NCBI RefSeq assembly: GCF_000512915.1
Contig: NZ_CP007034.1
Coordinates: 2,294,001 to 2,358,000, forward strand
From: Barnesiella viscericola DSM 18177
GTDB taxonomy: Bacteria; Bacteroidota; Bacteroidia; Bacteroidales; Barnesiellaceae
Reading direction: 5' to 3'
Length of the DNA stretch: 64,000 bases
Position 1 is the stretch's first letter. Each line of letters starts with the position of its first letter. The position numbers and the translations under genes were made by a program. Positions 1 through 7,753 of the stretch are shown in pieces. The notes under the pieces were generated by a model. It did not search any database. It had not been told where the DNA came from and saw only the letters and a list, made by a program, of their open reading frames with translations.

Positions 1-198
1 GGTATGCCCGAACTCATCGAGACGATAGCTCGTGCCGGGGTGGCCGTGGGGGTCGACGGCCTCTTTATGGAGACCCACCCCAATCCCCGCGAAGCCAAGT
101 CGGACGGTGCCAACATGCTGCCCCTCTCGTTGCTCGAAGGGCTGCTCACCCGGTTGGTACAACTGCGACGCACGATCCTCGCTTTTGACCGGAAATAA
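1..198 (+). CDS. kdsA: 3-deoxy-8-phosphooctulonate synthase (KdsA), C-terminal part
   Basis: The reading frame is already open at base 1, so only the last 65 or so residues are present. KdsA condenses phosphoenolpyruvate with arabinose 5-phosphate to give KDO 8-phosphate for lipopolysaccharide core synthesis in the cytoplasm. The segment GVDGLFMETHPNP followed by an AKSDGANMLPL stretch matches the conserved C-terminal strand of KdsA, where the E-x-H-P motif lies near the active site. The start lies outside the window. Lipid A genes recur nearby (lpxH at 12.4 kb), but there is no sign that they are co-transcribed. Confidence 0.9.
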   Translation, partial: GMPELIETIARAGVAVGVDGLFMETHPNPREAKSDGANMLPLSLLEGLLTRLVQLRRTILAFDRK

Positions 199-313
199 CA
201 CTCTCCGATTATAACCCAGTTACGGGAGGAAACGACACGAGGGGCATTGGCCTCTGAAATTTGTTCTCTCCCTTTTTCCCCGTCCTCAGACCCGGTGAAA
301 ACCTGCGGCCCGA

Positions 314-345
314 TTTGCCCGGGCTGGCTCCATTTTGTATCTTTG
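314..345 (+). promoter_or_regulatory. Bacteroidetes-type promoter of the metallo-hydrolase gene
   Basis: TTTG at 314-317 and TATCTTTG at 338-345 are separated by 20 bases, matching the -33/-7 consensus of the Bacteroidetes primary sigma factor. The expected transcription start near 352 leaves a leader of roughly 25 bases before the ATG at 375, which supports that start over an upstream ATG at 261. Confidence 0.7.
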
Positions 346-374
346 CAGACCGTAAAAACGGAAATACGACGAAG

Positions 375-1187
375 ATGAATCACAATTTTATCACGATGCT
401 GGGTACGGGCAATGCCATGGCTACCCGTTGCTATAACACCTGTTTTGTACTGGGCACGGCGACCTCCCGTTGTCTGGTCGATGCCGGGGGCGGCAACGGG
501 GTGCTTTCGCAACTCGAAAAGGCACACATCGACCTGGGCGAGATACACGATATGTTTGTCACCCACGCCCACACCGACCACATTCTGGGGGCCGTGTGGG
601 TGGTGCGTATGGTGATAAACCGCCTGAAAAACCATCGATACGAAGGTCGGTTCACCGTGTATGGCCACGACAAGGCGTTGAAGGTGCTCGACTGGATATG
701 CCGGGAGACCTTCTCGGCCAAGGACCGCTCCTTTCTGGGGGAGTCGGTTCGCTTCTGCGAGGTGAAGGACCAGGACCGCTTCGAGGTGGGCGACATGCGA
801 TTCCAATGTTTCGACATCTTGTCGACCAAGGAGAAGCAGTTTGGCTTTCGGGCCGAGTTGCCGGGTGGGCGGACGCTCGTCTGTCTGGGCGACGAGCCCT
901 ACAACGAGGCCAACCGCACCTACGCCGAGCACGCCGACTGGCTGTTGTGCGAGGCCTTCTGCCTCTACCGCGATCGTGATATTTTCAAGCCCTACGAGAA
1001 GCACCACAGTACGGCGCTCGAAGCCGGGACTTTGGCCGAAGAGCTGGGGGTGAAAAATCTGCTGCTTTACCACACCGAGGATCGCAACCTCGCCATTCGC
1101 AAGGAGGCCTATCGGGCCGAGGCCTTGCAGCATTTCACCGGGCAGGTGTTTGTCCCCGACGATTTGGAGACGATTGATTTGGATTGA
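375..1187 (+). CDS. metallo-beta-lactamase-fold hydrolase (RNase Z-like)
   Basis: A 270-residue protein of the metallo-beta-lactamase superfamily. The signature HAHTDH at residues 64-69 supplies the first metal ligands. Further conserved positions are a GDEP segment and histidines in HHST and YHTED near the C terminus, in an arrangement like RNase Z and related phosphodiesterases. The frame is open from 261, but the ATG at 375 is preferred because a good promoter ends at 345 and the family begins with a short strand just before the Gly-rich loop (LGTGNAMA). No signal peptide is seen, so it is probably cytoplasmic. Substrate is not determinable; a tRNA-processing or cyclic-phosphodiester role is possible. 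Confidence 0.8.
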   Translation: MNHNFITMLGTGNAMATRCYNTCFVLGTATSRCLVDAGGGNGVLSQLEKAHIDLGEIHDMFVTHAHTDHILGAVWVVRMVINRLKNHRYEGRFTVYGHDKALKVLDWICRETFSAKDRSFLGESVRFCEVKDQDRFEVGDMRFQCFDILSTKEKQFGFRAELPGGRTLVCLGDEPYNEANRTYAEHADWLLCEAFCLYRDRDIFKPYEKHHSTALEAGTLAEELGVKNLLLYHTEDRNLAIRKEAYRAEALQHFTGQVFVPDDLETIDLD

Positions 1188-1235
1188 TGCGAACGGCAGG
1201 CCATTGGTTTTCTTGTGAAAAATCGGTTTTCAGCG

Positions 1236-1265
1236 TTGTTTTATTGGGAAAAATTTATATATTTG
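1236..1265 (+). promoter_or_regulatory. probable promoter of the TPR-protein gene
   Basis: TTG at 1236-1238 and TATATTTG at 1258-1265 are spaced 19 bases apart. This would give a leader of about 190 bases before the ATG at 1463, long for this group. No known RNA element was recognised in that leader. Confidence 0.5.
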
Positions 1266-1462
1266 GATAACCATATAGCAGTCGGTTGGGCAAAGTCCGA
1301 TAGCAGCGGCTGTCTCTCATCTCCTTTGCATTTCCGGTCTCTATATTCGACGCATGGGTTGCGGCTATCGAGGGTGATGGAAGGTTCATGTATCCTCAAA
1401 GAGAAACTCCCGGCAGCCGAAACACCGCAAATGATTAACCAAAAGTAGAAAGGGGGTTTACG

Positions 1463-3070
1463 ATGGGTACACGACGCAACTACATGATGGGAATTGTCCT
1501 ATTGGGATTATCGGTAGTTCCTGCTCCGGTATGGGGTGCAAGTGACGACGATCTGGTAAATGCCATGATGGAGGTCTATGCCGAAGAGCTGGCCGCCAAT
1601 CCACGCGATTATCGCACCTATTATTGTCGGGCTGCTGCCTATTTCAGCCAGGGGAATATGGATATGGCCTTGGCGGATATCAATCAGGCCATCAAATATT
1701 TTCCCCGCAAAGAAAAAGAAGATCTGTCCCGTACCTATTTGCTGAGGTCTCGTATTTTGACATTGAAAGGCGACGACAAGTCGGCCCTGACCGACTTGAA
1801 CAGTGCCCTGCGTCTGGTGCCCAACCTGCGCCAGGCCTTGAAGGACAGGGGCGACCTGCTCTGTCGGTTGGGACAGTACGACCTGGCCAAAATCGATTAT
1901 AACAATTTGCTGCGTCTCGATACCCGCAATCAAAGTGCCTATCTGGGGTTGGCGCGTATTGAGGCTCACCAGGGAGCGACGGCCCATGCCCAGGAGCTGT
2001 TGGAACAGGCTGTAAACTTTGCGCCTCAGAGTGCTGAGTCTTATTTGGGGCGCAGTGAGATTTATCGGGAAATGGGATTATTGCCCGAGGCCGTTGATGA
2101 TCTCCTGCATGCCATTTTGCTCGACGACGGTCAGTCAAGAGCCATGCAGAATCTGATAGAACTCAGTAGGGAGTCGTATGATGAGGTCATTGCCGGCTTG
2201 AACCGGAATATCGAGCGCTCTCCCCGGCAAGGCATGCTCTATTATGTGCGGGGGTCGGTCTATAAGGCTCATGATGATTATGCAGCCTCGTGGCGAGACT
2301 GGGATACCATATTGGAAGAGGGCTTTTTCAATCTCCCCACGATTTATTACAATCGGGCGTATTGCCTGTTGCATTTGGGCCGGTTTGACGAGGCTCGTGC
2401 CGATATTGAAAAAGCTATCGAGAAAGATGGACGAAATGTGGAGTATTATCGGTTGCTGGCCGAGATAGAACGGGGTGCCGGGCATTGGGTGGCTGCCGAC
2501 CAGGCTATCCGGAAGGCGGCAGTGTATGACCCGACGAATGTCGAGGTGTGTCTGCTACGGGGACTTCTTGCCTGTGACGAGAAATTTTATCCCGAAGCCT
2601 TGGGGCATTATGGCGAGGCGGTTACTTTGTCCCCGGCTTCGCCCTATCCCTATTTGTTGAGAGCCTATATCCAGGAGACTGTGTTGAACGATAAGGCTGC
2701 GGCCGAGGCCGATTATCGCAAGGTATTGACGCTGGACGACCACTCCTCTTTCCTGGGCGATAATTTCAAAGGCATAGCCTGGGCACGCCTCCATCGCCTT
2801 GACGAGGCGGCCAAGTGGGAGCAGCAGTTGCTGGCCTCGGAGCGGGTACGCCCTGTCGACTATTTCTACCTGGCCTGCATGTATGCACCCACCGATACGG
2901 TCAAGTCGCTCGATTGCTTGGAGAAGGCTTTGCAACAGGGCTATGGCGACTATTATCGGTTGCGGTTCGATGAACATTCGCCGGTTTCGTTACAACCTGT
3001 GCGGCATACGACTCGATATGCGGCTCTGTTGAAACGCTATTTCCCGGAGCTCGAATCAAGTAAGGAGTAA
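1463..3070 (+). CDS. exported tetratricopeptide-repeat protein
   Basis: A 535-residue protein with an N-terminal signal peptide (basic start, hydrophobic run to about residue 25, likely cleavage after VWGAS) followed by helical repeats across almost the whole length. Many 34-residue units show the TPR pattern, for example AAYFSQGNMDMALADINQAI and YLLRSRILTLKGDDKSALTD. It should therefore be a periplasmic or outer-membrane-associated scaffold for protein contacts. No enzymatic domain is visible. It stands alone, with its own promoter upstream and a strong terminator downstream (3251-3281). Partner and function are unknown. Confidence 0.8.
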   Translation: MGTRRNYMMGIVLLGLSVVPAPVWGASDDDLVNAMMEVYAEELAANPRDYRTYYCRAAAYFSQGNMDMALADINQAIKYFPRKEKEDLSRTYLLRSRILTLKGDDKSALTDLNSALRLVPNLRQALKDRGDLLCRLGQYDLAKIDYNNLLRLDTRNQSAYLGLARIEAHQGATAHAQELLEQAVNFAPQSAESYLGRSEIYREMGLLPEAVDDLLHAILLDDGQSRAMQNLIELSRESYDEVIAGLNRNIERSPRQGMLYYVRGSVYKAHDDYAASWRDWDTILEEGFFNLPTIYYNRAYCLLHLGRFDEARADIEKAIEKDGRNVEYYRLLAEIERGAGHWVAADQAIRKAAVYDPTNVEVCLLRGLLACDEKFYPEALGHYGEAVTLSPASPYPYLLRAYIQETVLNDKAAAEADYRKVLTLDDHSSFLGDNFKGIAWARLHRLDEAAKWEQQLLASERVRPVDYFYLACMYAPTDTVKSLDCLEKALQQGYGDYYRLRFDEHSPVSLQPVRHTTRYAALLKRYFPELESSKE

Positions 3071-3103
3071 TTCTATCTATGGGATTCCGGGGCGGGGTAA
3101 GAA

Positions 3104-3202
3104 TCAAAAGCCGTTGTACCAAAGGACGTTGGCCAGATTGACGATGTTGTAAATGATGGCAGCCCAGCCTGTGTTGCCTGCCTGTGCGGTTGCTTTGTTC
3201 AC
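3104..3202 (-). CDS. possible small ORF or gene remnant (32 residues, GTG start)
   Basis: A GTG at 3202 preceded by AAAAGGAGCGC opens a 32-residue frame ending with TGA at 3104. The product is hydrophobic in its second half (GWAAIIYNIVNLANVLWYNG) and could be a single membrane helix or the last helix of a lost larger protein. An in-frame TAA lies four codons upstream. I recognise no family, and the Shine-Dalgarno-like sequence is not typical of this group. It may be chance. Confidence 0.2.
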   Translation of the reverse strand: MNKATAQAGNTGWAAIIYNIVNLANVLWYNGF

Positions 3203-3250
3203 GCGCTCCTTTTACCGCTACACTGTCTAATGGACTTGAAGCACAGATAA

Positions 3251-3281
3251 AAAAAGCATCGACATCAAGTCGATGCTTTTT
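3251..3281. terminator. bidirectional intrinsic terminator
   Basis: A perfect 13-bp stem (AAAAAGCATCGAC with its complement) with a 5-base loop and T/A runs on both sides. It lies between the convergent TPR gene and the M23 peptidase gene and can serve both. Confidence 0.85.
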
Positions 3282-3361
3282 ATAGAATGAAGCAGTTTGT
3301 TTTAATGGAAATGATTAAAATAATTTGATCTTTCTTTTTATTGTTCTCTTAGTTGGTTTGG

Positions 3362-4297
3362 TTATCGTATTCTCAGAACCTTCCCTTCGCGCAGGATTGC
3401 GTTCCGTTTGATTCCGTTTAATCGGCATAATTGATTGATGGTTACCCCATATTTGCTGGCGATTCTCGACAGTGAGTCACCTTTGCGCACCCGGTAGGAG
3501 ATATATTTTGCACCGTTTTGGGTACCTTTGCTCTTGTATTTGCCATAACCCAATCCGCTGGCCAACTCCTTGGGATTGAAGGTGTAGGTGTCGGTGTGGG
3601 GTACTTGGTTCACAAAGTCGAATATCTTGTTGGGGTTGATGTCCATGCCCAGGTAGCGGGTTTCGAAATGGAGGTGCGGGCCCGTTGAGCGGCCGGTGTT
3701 TCCTCCCAATGCGATGGGATCGCCCACTTTGACGATTTGGTCGGGTTGTACCAGGAATTTGGAGAGGTGGCCGTAGATGGTTTCGAGTCCGTTGTTGTGG
3801 CGGATAATCACGTAGTAGCCGTAGCCCCGACGCTCGTAGCGGGTGAGCCGTACTTTGCCCGAGAAGGCGGCCCGCACGGTATCGCCAATGTGCAGAGCCA
3901 GGTCAACGCCCCGGTGCATGCGGCGGCGACGCCACCCGTAGTTCGAGGTGATGTGGCTGATGATGGGCATGCAGTATTCCGATACGTCGATGGTTTCTGT
4001 TTCGGGCAGCTTCTCAATGGGAACTTTGTAGGGGTTTACCCAGGTTTGATCCCAGTTGTCGCCGTAGATGTCGGCTCCGGGGAACTCCTGCTCCTCTTCT
4101 TCGAGCATTTCGAGCAGGGCAATCGAATCGACGAGGTTGATGGCCTTGTGGATATTCTGTTGCCCGGCAATGAGATCTTGATGCAGTTTGGAGTGTTGCT
4201 GAGTAGAGAGATTCCTGTTGTGTTGGGCACTGAGGTTGCCTAACGAGCATATGATCAATAAGGGTAAAATACAATGTTTGAGTCTTCCGAAATACAT
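3362..4297 (-). CDS. exported M23 metallopeptidase with C-terminal LysM domain
   Basis: A 311-residue cell-wall hydrolase candidate. Starting at the ATG at 4297 gives a signal peptide ending near NLSAQ. The middle holds the M23 (LytM) peptidase domain, with the H-x(3)-D motif in RGVDLALHIGD and the HLHFE motif that complete the zinc site. The last 45 residues form a LysM repeat (RKGDSLSRIASKYGVTINQL) that should bind peptidoglycan. All zinc ligands appear present, so it may be an active endopeptidase or an EnvC/NlpD-type activator. The frame opens upstream at 4345, but that extension lacks a reason. It has its own promoter (-7 element at 4407-4414) and a shared terminator downstream. Confidence 0.87.
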   Translation of the reverse strand: MYFGRLKHCILPLLIICSLGNLSAQHNRNLSTQQHSKLHQDLIAGQQNIHKAINLVDSIALLEMLEEEEQEFPGADIYGDNWDQTWVNPYKVPIEKLPETETIDVSEYCMPIISHITSNYGWRRRRMHRGVDLALHIGDTVRAAFSGKVRLTRYERRGYGYYVIIRHNNGLETIYGHLSKFLVQPDQIVKVGDPIALGGNTGRSTGPHLHFETRYLGMDINPNKIFDFVNQVPHTDTYTFNPKELASGLGYGKYKSKGTQNGAKYISYRVRKGDSLSRIASKYGVTINQLCRLNGIKRNAILREGKVLRIR

Positions 4298-4384
4298 TTT
4301 AATCTGTTTCTGGCCCGAGCCAAGTCCTAAAAATAGAGAGTCCAATAAGCGACTTTCAGTAAGCTAAACCATGATATGGTGTAT

Positions 4385-4414
4385 GTGTTTTTTCAAACAC
4401 ACTTTTCAAAGATA
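4385..4414 (-). promoter_or_regulatory. -7 element and leader hairpin of the M23 peptidase gene
   Basis: On the minus strand TATCTTTG lies at 4414-4407; no clear -33 TTTG is seen at the usual spacing. Just downstream, 4400-4385 forms GTGTTT-GAAA-AAACAC, a 6-bp hairpin with a GAAA tetraloop at the predicted 5' end of the transcript, which could stabilise the mRNA. Confidence 0.45.
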
Positions 4415-4558
4415 ATGATTTTTAGGGAGAAGTGTTCAGGGTGGTTAACAAAATTTAGACCGGGCAGAGACAAGAAACGCCTGTTTGTGTATTTATGTAC
4501 ATGATTTTCAATGTGTTACAGATAATATGTTTTACAACATAAAACCCGTTATTTCACA

Positions 4559-6655
4559 TTAACTAATCAATCCCCAGTTTTTTTGTCTTTCAAAAATGCG
4601 ATTTAACTCTTTGCGAACGATGTAGTTTTCGGGTCGTTCCAGACGTTCGTCGCTGTCGAGCAGAGCATTGGCTTCGTCGCGGGCCGCTTGCAGAATCTGG
4701 CCGTCTTTGGCCAGGTTGGCAATTTGCAGGTTGAAGGCGATACCGCTCTGTTGGGTACCCTCCATGTCGCCGGGTCCACGCATCTGCATGTCGGCTTCGG
4801 CAATGCGGAAACCGTCGTTGGTCTCGGTCATGAGTTCGAGTCGCTTGCGGGTGTCCTGATTGATTTTGTAGGAGGTCATGAGTATGCAGTACGACTGCTC
4901 GGCACCGCGGCCCACGCGGCCGCGCAACTGGTGCAGCTGGGCCAACCCGAACCGTTCGGCGTTTTCGATAATCATCACCGAGGCATTGGGCACGTTTACC
5001 CCCACCTCGATGACGGTCGTGGCGACCATGATTTGTGCCTCGCCCGAGACGAACCGTTGCATCTGGGCCTCTTTTTCGGCCGCCTTCATCTTGCCGTGTA
5101 CCATGCACACCTGGTATTCGGGGAAGGCCTCGCATATGAGGTCGTATCCCTCTTCGAGGTTTTTCAGGTCGCTCTTCTCGCTCTCCTGAATGAGGGGGTA
5201 GACGATGTAGGCCTGTCGACCCATTTGCAGTTGCTTGCGCAGGGCGGCATAGAGTTGGGCCCGGCGGCTGTCGTATTGCAGCAGCGTCTGTATGGGTTTG
5301 CGACCGGGAGGCAGCTGGTCGATGACCGACACGTCGAGATCGCCATAGACGGTCATGGCCAGGGTGCGGGGGATAGGGGTGGCTGTCATGACCAGGATAT
5401 GGGGTGGAATCTTGTTCTTGTTCCAGAGTCGGGCCCGTTGCTCCACCCCGAACCGGTGTTGCTCATCGATGACAACGAATCCCAGGTTGGCAAAGTTGAC
5501 CGTATCTTCGAGCAGGGCGTGGGTGCCGATAAGCAGATTGACCTCGCCGGTGAGCAGTCCGTCGAGAATGGGAACCCGCCGTTTCTTGGTGACCGACCCG
5601 GTGAGCAGTTCGATGCGCAGCCCCAGTGGCTCGACCATTGCTTTCAGCCCCTCGTAGTGCTGGGTGGCCAGTATCTCGGTGGGAGCCATCAGGCAAGCCT
5701 GGTATCCGTTGTCGACGGCGATGAGCATGCTCATGAGGGCAACCAGCGTTTTGCCGCTGCCCACATCGCCCTGCAACAGGCGGTTCATCTGGCGGCCGCT
5801 GCCCATGTCGGCCCGTATCTCCTTGATGACGCGTTTCTGAGCCTGTGTGAGCTCGAAGGGCAATATGTGGTGGTAGAAGTTGTTGAAGTAGTCGCCGATG
5901 TGGTCGAAGCGGAATCCGCCCAATTTCTGGTTGCGCAGCCGGGTGTATCGCAAGATGTGGAGTTGCAGGTAGAAGAGCTCCTCGAATTTGAGGCGCAGTT
6001 CGGCCCGACGCAGGTGGTTGATCGAGACTGGGAAATGGATATTGCGCAGGGCGTCGGTGAGTCCCATCAACTGCCGGTGGGCGATGACCGGGGCGGGTAG
6101 TGTCTCGGGCAGAGGCTCCTGAATGCCGGCAAGCAGGGTATAAATCATCTTTTGCAGGGCCTTGGAGTTGAGGAAGGCATTCTTCATCTTCTCGGTGGTG
6201 GTGTAGTAGCCTTGCAGACCGGTGGTATTGTCGATGCGGTCGTCGATGGGGTCGAGTTCGGGGTGGGCGATGTTGAATTTCCCGTTGAAGAGGGTGGGCC
6301 GACCGAACAGGGTATACTCCGTGCCCGGTTTGTAGCGGTCGGTAATGTAGCGGATACCCTTGAACCACACGAGTTCGATTACCCCCGTGCCGTCGGAGAA
6401 GAGGGCCGTGAGACGACGGCGGGCCCCCTCGCCGTGGGTGTTGTACGAGACGATGCGCCCCCGCAGTTGAATGTAGGGCATGGCGCCGTCGATTTCGCTT
6501 ATCTTGTAGGTCTTGCTCCGGTCGATGTATTTGTAGGGATAGTAGTGAAGCAGGTCGAGATAGGTGAAAATCTCCAACTCCTTGTTGAGCAGTTCGGCCC
6601 GTTTGGGACCGACTCCCGGCAGATATTTGATATTGAGGCTGGCGAGGTCGATCAT
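4559..6655 (-). CDS. recG: ATP-dependent DNA helicase RecG
   Basis: A 698-residue superfamily 2 helicase, normal length for RecG. An N-terminal wedge/OB region (residues about 1-180) precedes the helicase core, with Walker A GDVGSGKT near residues 296-303, DEQH near 396-399 (the RecG form of motif II), TATPIPRTLA, and motif VI QLRGRVGRG. RecG remodels stalled replication forks and Holliday junctions. Its ATG overlaps the ispD stop codon as ATGA at 6652-6655, so translation is probably coupled. No clear terminator was found between its stop and the M23 gene promoter. Confidence 0.96.
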   Translation of the reverse strand: MIDLASLNIKYLPGVGPKRAELLNKELEIFTYLDLLHYYPYKYIDRSKTYKISEIDGAMPYIQLRGRIVSYNTHGEGARRRLTALFSDGTGVIELVWFKGIRYITDRYKPGTEYTLFGRPTLFNGKFNIAHPELDPIDDRIDNTTGLQGYYTTTEKMKNAFLNSKALQKMIYTLLAGIQEPLPETLPAPVIAHRQLMGLTDALRNIHFPVSINHLRRAELRLKFEELFYLQLHILRYTRLRNQKLGGFRFDHIGDYFNNFYHHILPFELTQAQKRVIKEIRADMGSGRQMNRLLQGDVGSGKTLVALMSMLIAVDNGYQACLMAPTEILATQHYEGLKAMVEPLGLRIELLTGSVTKKRRVPILDGLLTGEVNLLIGTHALLEDTVNFANLGFVVIDEQHRFGVEQRARLWNKNKIPPHILVMTATPIPRTLAMTVYGDLDVSVIDQLPPGRKPIQTLLQYDSRRAQLYAALRKQLQMGRQAYIVYPLIQESEKSDLKNLEEGYDLICEAFPEYQVCMVHGKMKAAEKEAQMQRFVSGEAQIMVATTVIEVGVNVPNASVMIIENAERFGLAQLHQLRGRVGRGAEQSYCILMTSYKINQDTRKRLELMTETNDGFRIAEADMQMRGPGDMEGTQQSGIAFNLQIANLAKDGQILQAARDEANALLDSDERLERPENYIVRKELNRIFERQKNWGLIS

Positions 6656-7320
6656 CGGGTGAGCAGGATTTCGGCCAGGGCTAGGTCGATGGGGTGGGTT
6701 ATTTTCAGGTTCTCGCGATTCCCCTCGACCAGTCGGGGGGTATATCCGGCCGCCTCGTAGACCGAGGCATCGTCGGTAAAGGAGTCCCGGTAGGGCAGTT
6801 CATACGCCCGTTTTATCTCGCAACAGCGGAAGGTCTGCGGGGTCTGCACCGTGACAAACCGGCTGCGCTCCTCGGCCCGGCTGCTTCCGTCGGGGAGAAT
6901 CTGACGCAGCGAGTCGGTGAGGGGAAGCGTGGGTATGGCTCCTCCCTGTTCCCGAGCCACCTCGAAACAGCGCTCGATAACCGGGTGAGCCACCAGGGGG
7001 CGGACACCGTCGTGAATGGCCACGACTCCCTCGTCGGGGAGGAGAGCCAGACCGTTGCGCACCGAGTGGAAGCGGGTCTCTCCACCCGAGGCGATGTGGT
7101 GAGGAATAGCAATATGGTATTGCAGGCAAAGCTGTTTCCAATACTCCTGTTGCGAATCGGGGAGTACGACCACCAGTTCCATCGAAGGGTCGAACCGGTA
7201 GAAGTTGTCGAGGGTATGGGCCAATATGGGTTTACCAGCCAGAGGCAAGAATTGCTTGGGCAGTTCGCTACCCATGCGAGTCCCTTTTCCGCCGGCGACT
7301 ATGATGACATATCGTTTCAT
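6652..7320 (-). CDS. ispD: 2-C-methyl-D-erythritol 4-phosphate cytidylyltransferase (IspD)
   Basis: A 222-residue cytidylyltransferase of the non-mevalonate isoprenoid pathway, making CDP-ME from MEP and CTP. The N terminus IIVAGGKGTRMGSELPKQFL is the nucleotide-binding signature, VAIHDGVRPLV is the second conserved block, and the T-D-D-A-S segment near the end completes the family pattern. The ATG at 7320 is used; the frame is open back to 7464, but that region is repeat-derived and carries the promoter. Its stop overlaps recG. The upstream repeat element supplies a good promoter (7339-7369). Confidence 0.95.
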   Translation of the reverse strand: MKRYVIIVAGGKGTRMGSELPKQFLPLAGKPILAHTLDNFYRFDPSMELVVVLPDSQQEYWKQLCLQYHIAIPHHIASGGETRFHSVRNGLALLPDEGVVAIHDGVRPLVAHPVIERCFEVAREQGGAIPTLPLTDSLRQILPDGSSRAEERSRFVTVQTPQTFRCCEIKRAYELPYRDSFTDDASVYEAAGYTPRLVEGNRENLKITHPIDLALAEILLTR

Positions 7321-7334
7321 CGATTCCTTTATTT

Positions 7335-7640
7335 TGAGCAAAGATAGTGAAAGGTGAGCGCAAAGCAAAGATGCTTGCATAATTTGCTTGGCCGAACCGC
7401 AGCCTGTCTTCTTCAAAGATAGTGAAAGGCAAGAGCCGAGGCAAACAGAAAACGGAGTTTTCACGGTTTGAGAAACCGAATCCTGTATTCTCTATTAGAG
7501 AGGTGCGGTTCTAAGTTTTTGCTGGACCCCGCGTCGTAGCGCGGGGTGACACGGAGTCATACCGCACCTCGATGCGGTATCCAGCTACAAGCTGAAATGG
7601 GGCCAGAGGCAAACGAAAACGGGAGTTTTCACGGGTGGCT
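7335..7640 (-). repeat. composite interspersed repeat upstream of ispD (inverted relative to the priA copy)
   Basis: Read on the minus strand from about 7638, one unit of about 167 bases begins GTGAAAACTCCCGTTTTCG and contains two hairpins: an ATACCGCA/TGCGGTAT stem and ACCCCGCG-TCGTAG-CGCGGGGT (plus strand 7526-7547). A second, slightly changed copy of the unit's first bases follows at about 7470-7440, then a 130-base tail that ends CTTTCACTATCTTTGC just before ispD. The same order of parts occurs upstream of priA (14481-14945) in the opposite orientation. It does not encode a protein and has no transposase. Confidence 0.85.
7339..7369 (-). promoter_or_regulatory. promoter of ispD-recG inside the repeat tail
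   Basis: On the minus strand TTTG at 7369-7366 and TATCTTTG at 7346-7339 are 19 bases apart. A second CACTATCTTTG at about 7424-7414 repeats the same -7 element further upstream. The ispD ATG lies 19 bases after the proximal -7 box, giving a very short leader. Confidence 0.7.
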
Positions 7641-7702
7641 ATACTGAGCTGTATCCCTTTCTCTCCAAGGATAAGTAAAATTTCGGTATGTTGAAACAAA
7701 AA

Positions 7703-7728
7703 GCGGGAGGAGTCGTAACTCCCCCCGC
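7703..7728 (-). terminator. terminator of the large surface-protein gene
   Basis: An 11-bp GC-rich stem with one mismatch (GCGGGAGGAGT and ACTCCCCCCGC on the plus strand), followed on the minus strand by a run of five Ts. It lies 26 bases after the stop codon at 7754. Confidence 0.8.
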
Positions 7729-7753
7729 CGATAGTTGATATGATAAAGCACTC

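Noticed and set aside
261-374. N-terminal extension of the metallo-hydrolase from ATG 261
   Set aside because: The promoter (314-345) lies inside this stretch and the family starts near the ATG at 375.
1215-1448. 77-codon frame between the hydrolase and the TPR gene
   Set aside because: No family resemblance; it overlaps the promoter of the TPR gene and has no features of a real protein.
4688-6100. 470-codon frame opposite recG
   Set aside because: Antisense shadow of a well-conserved gene; the translation lacks any domain.
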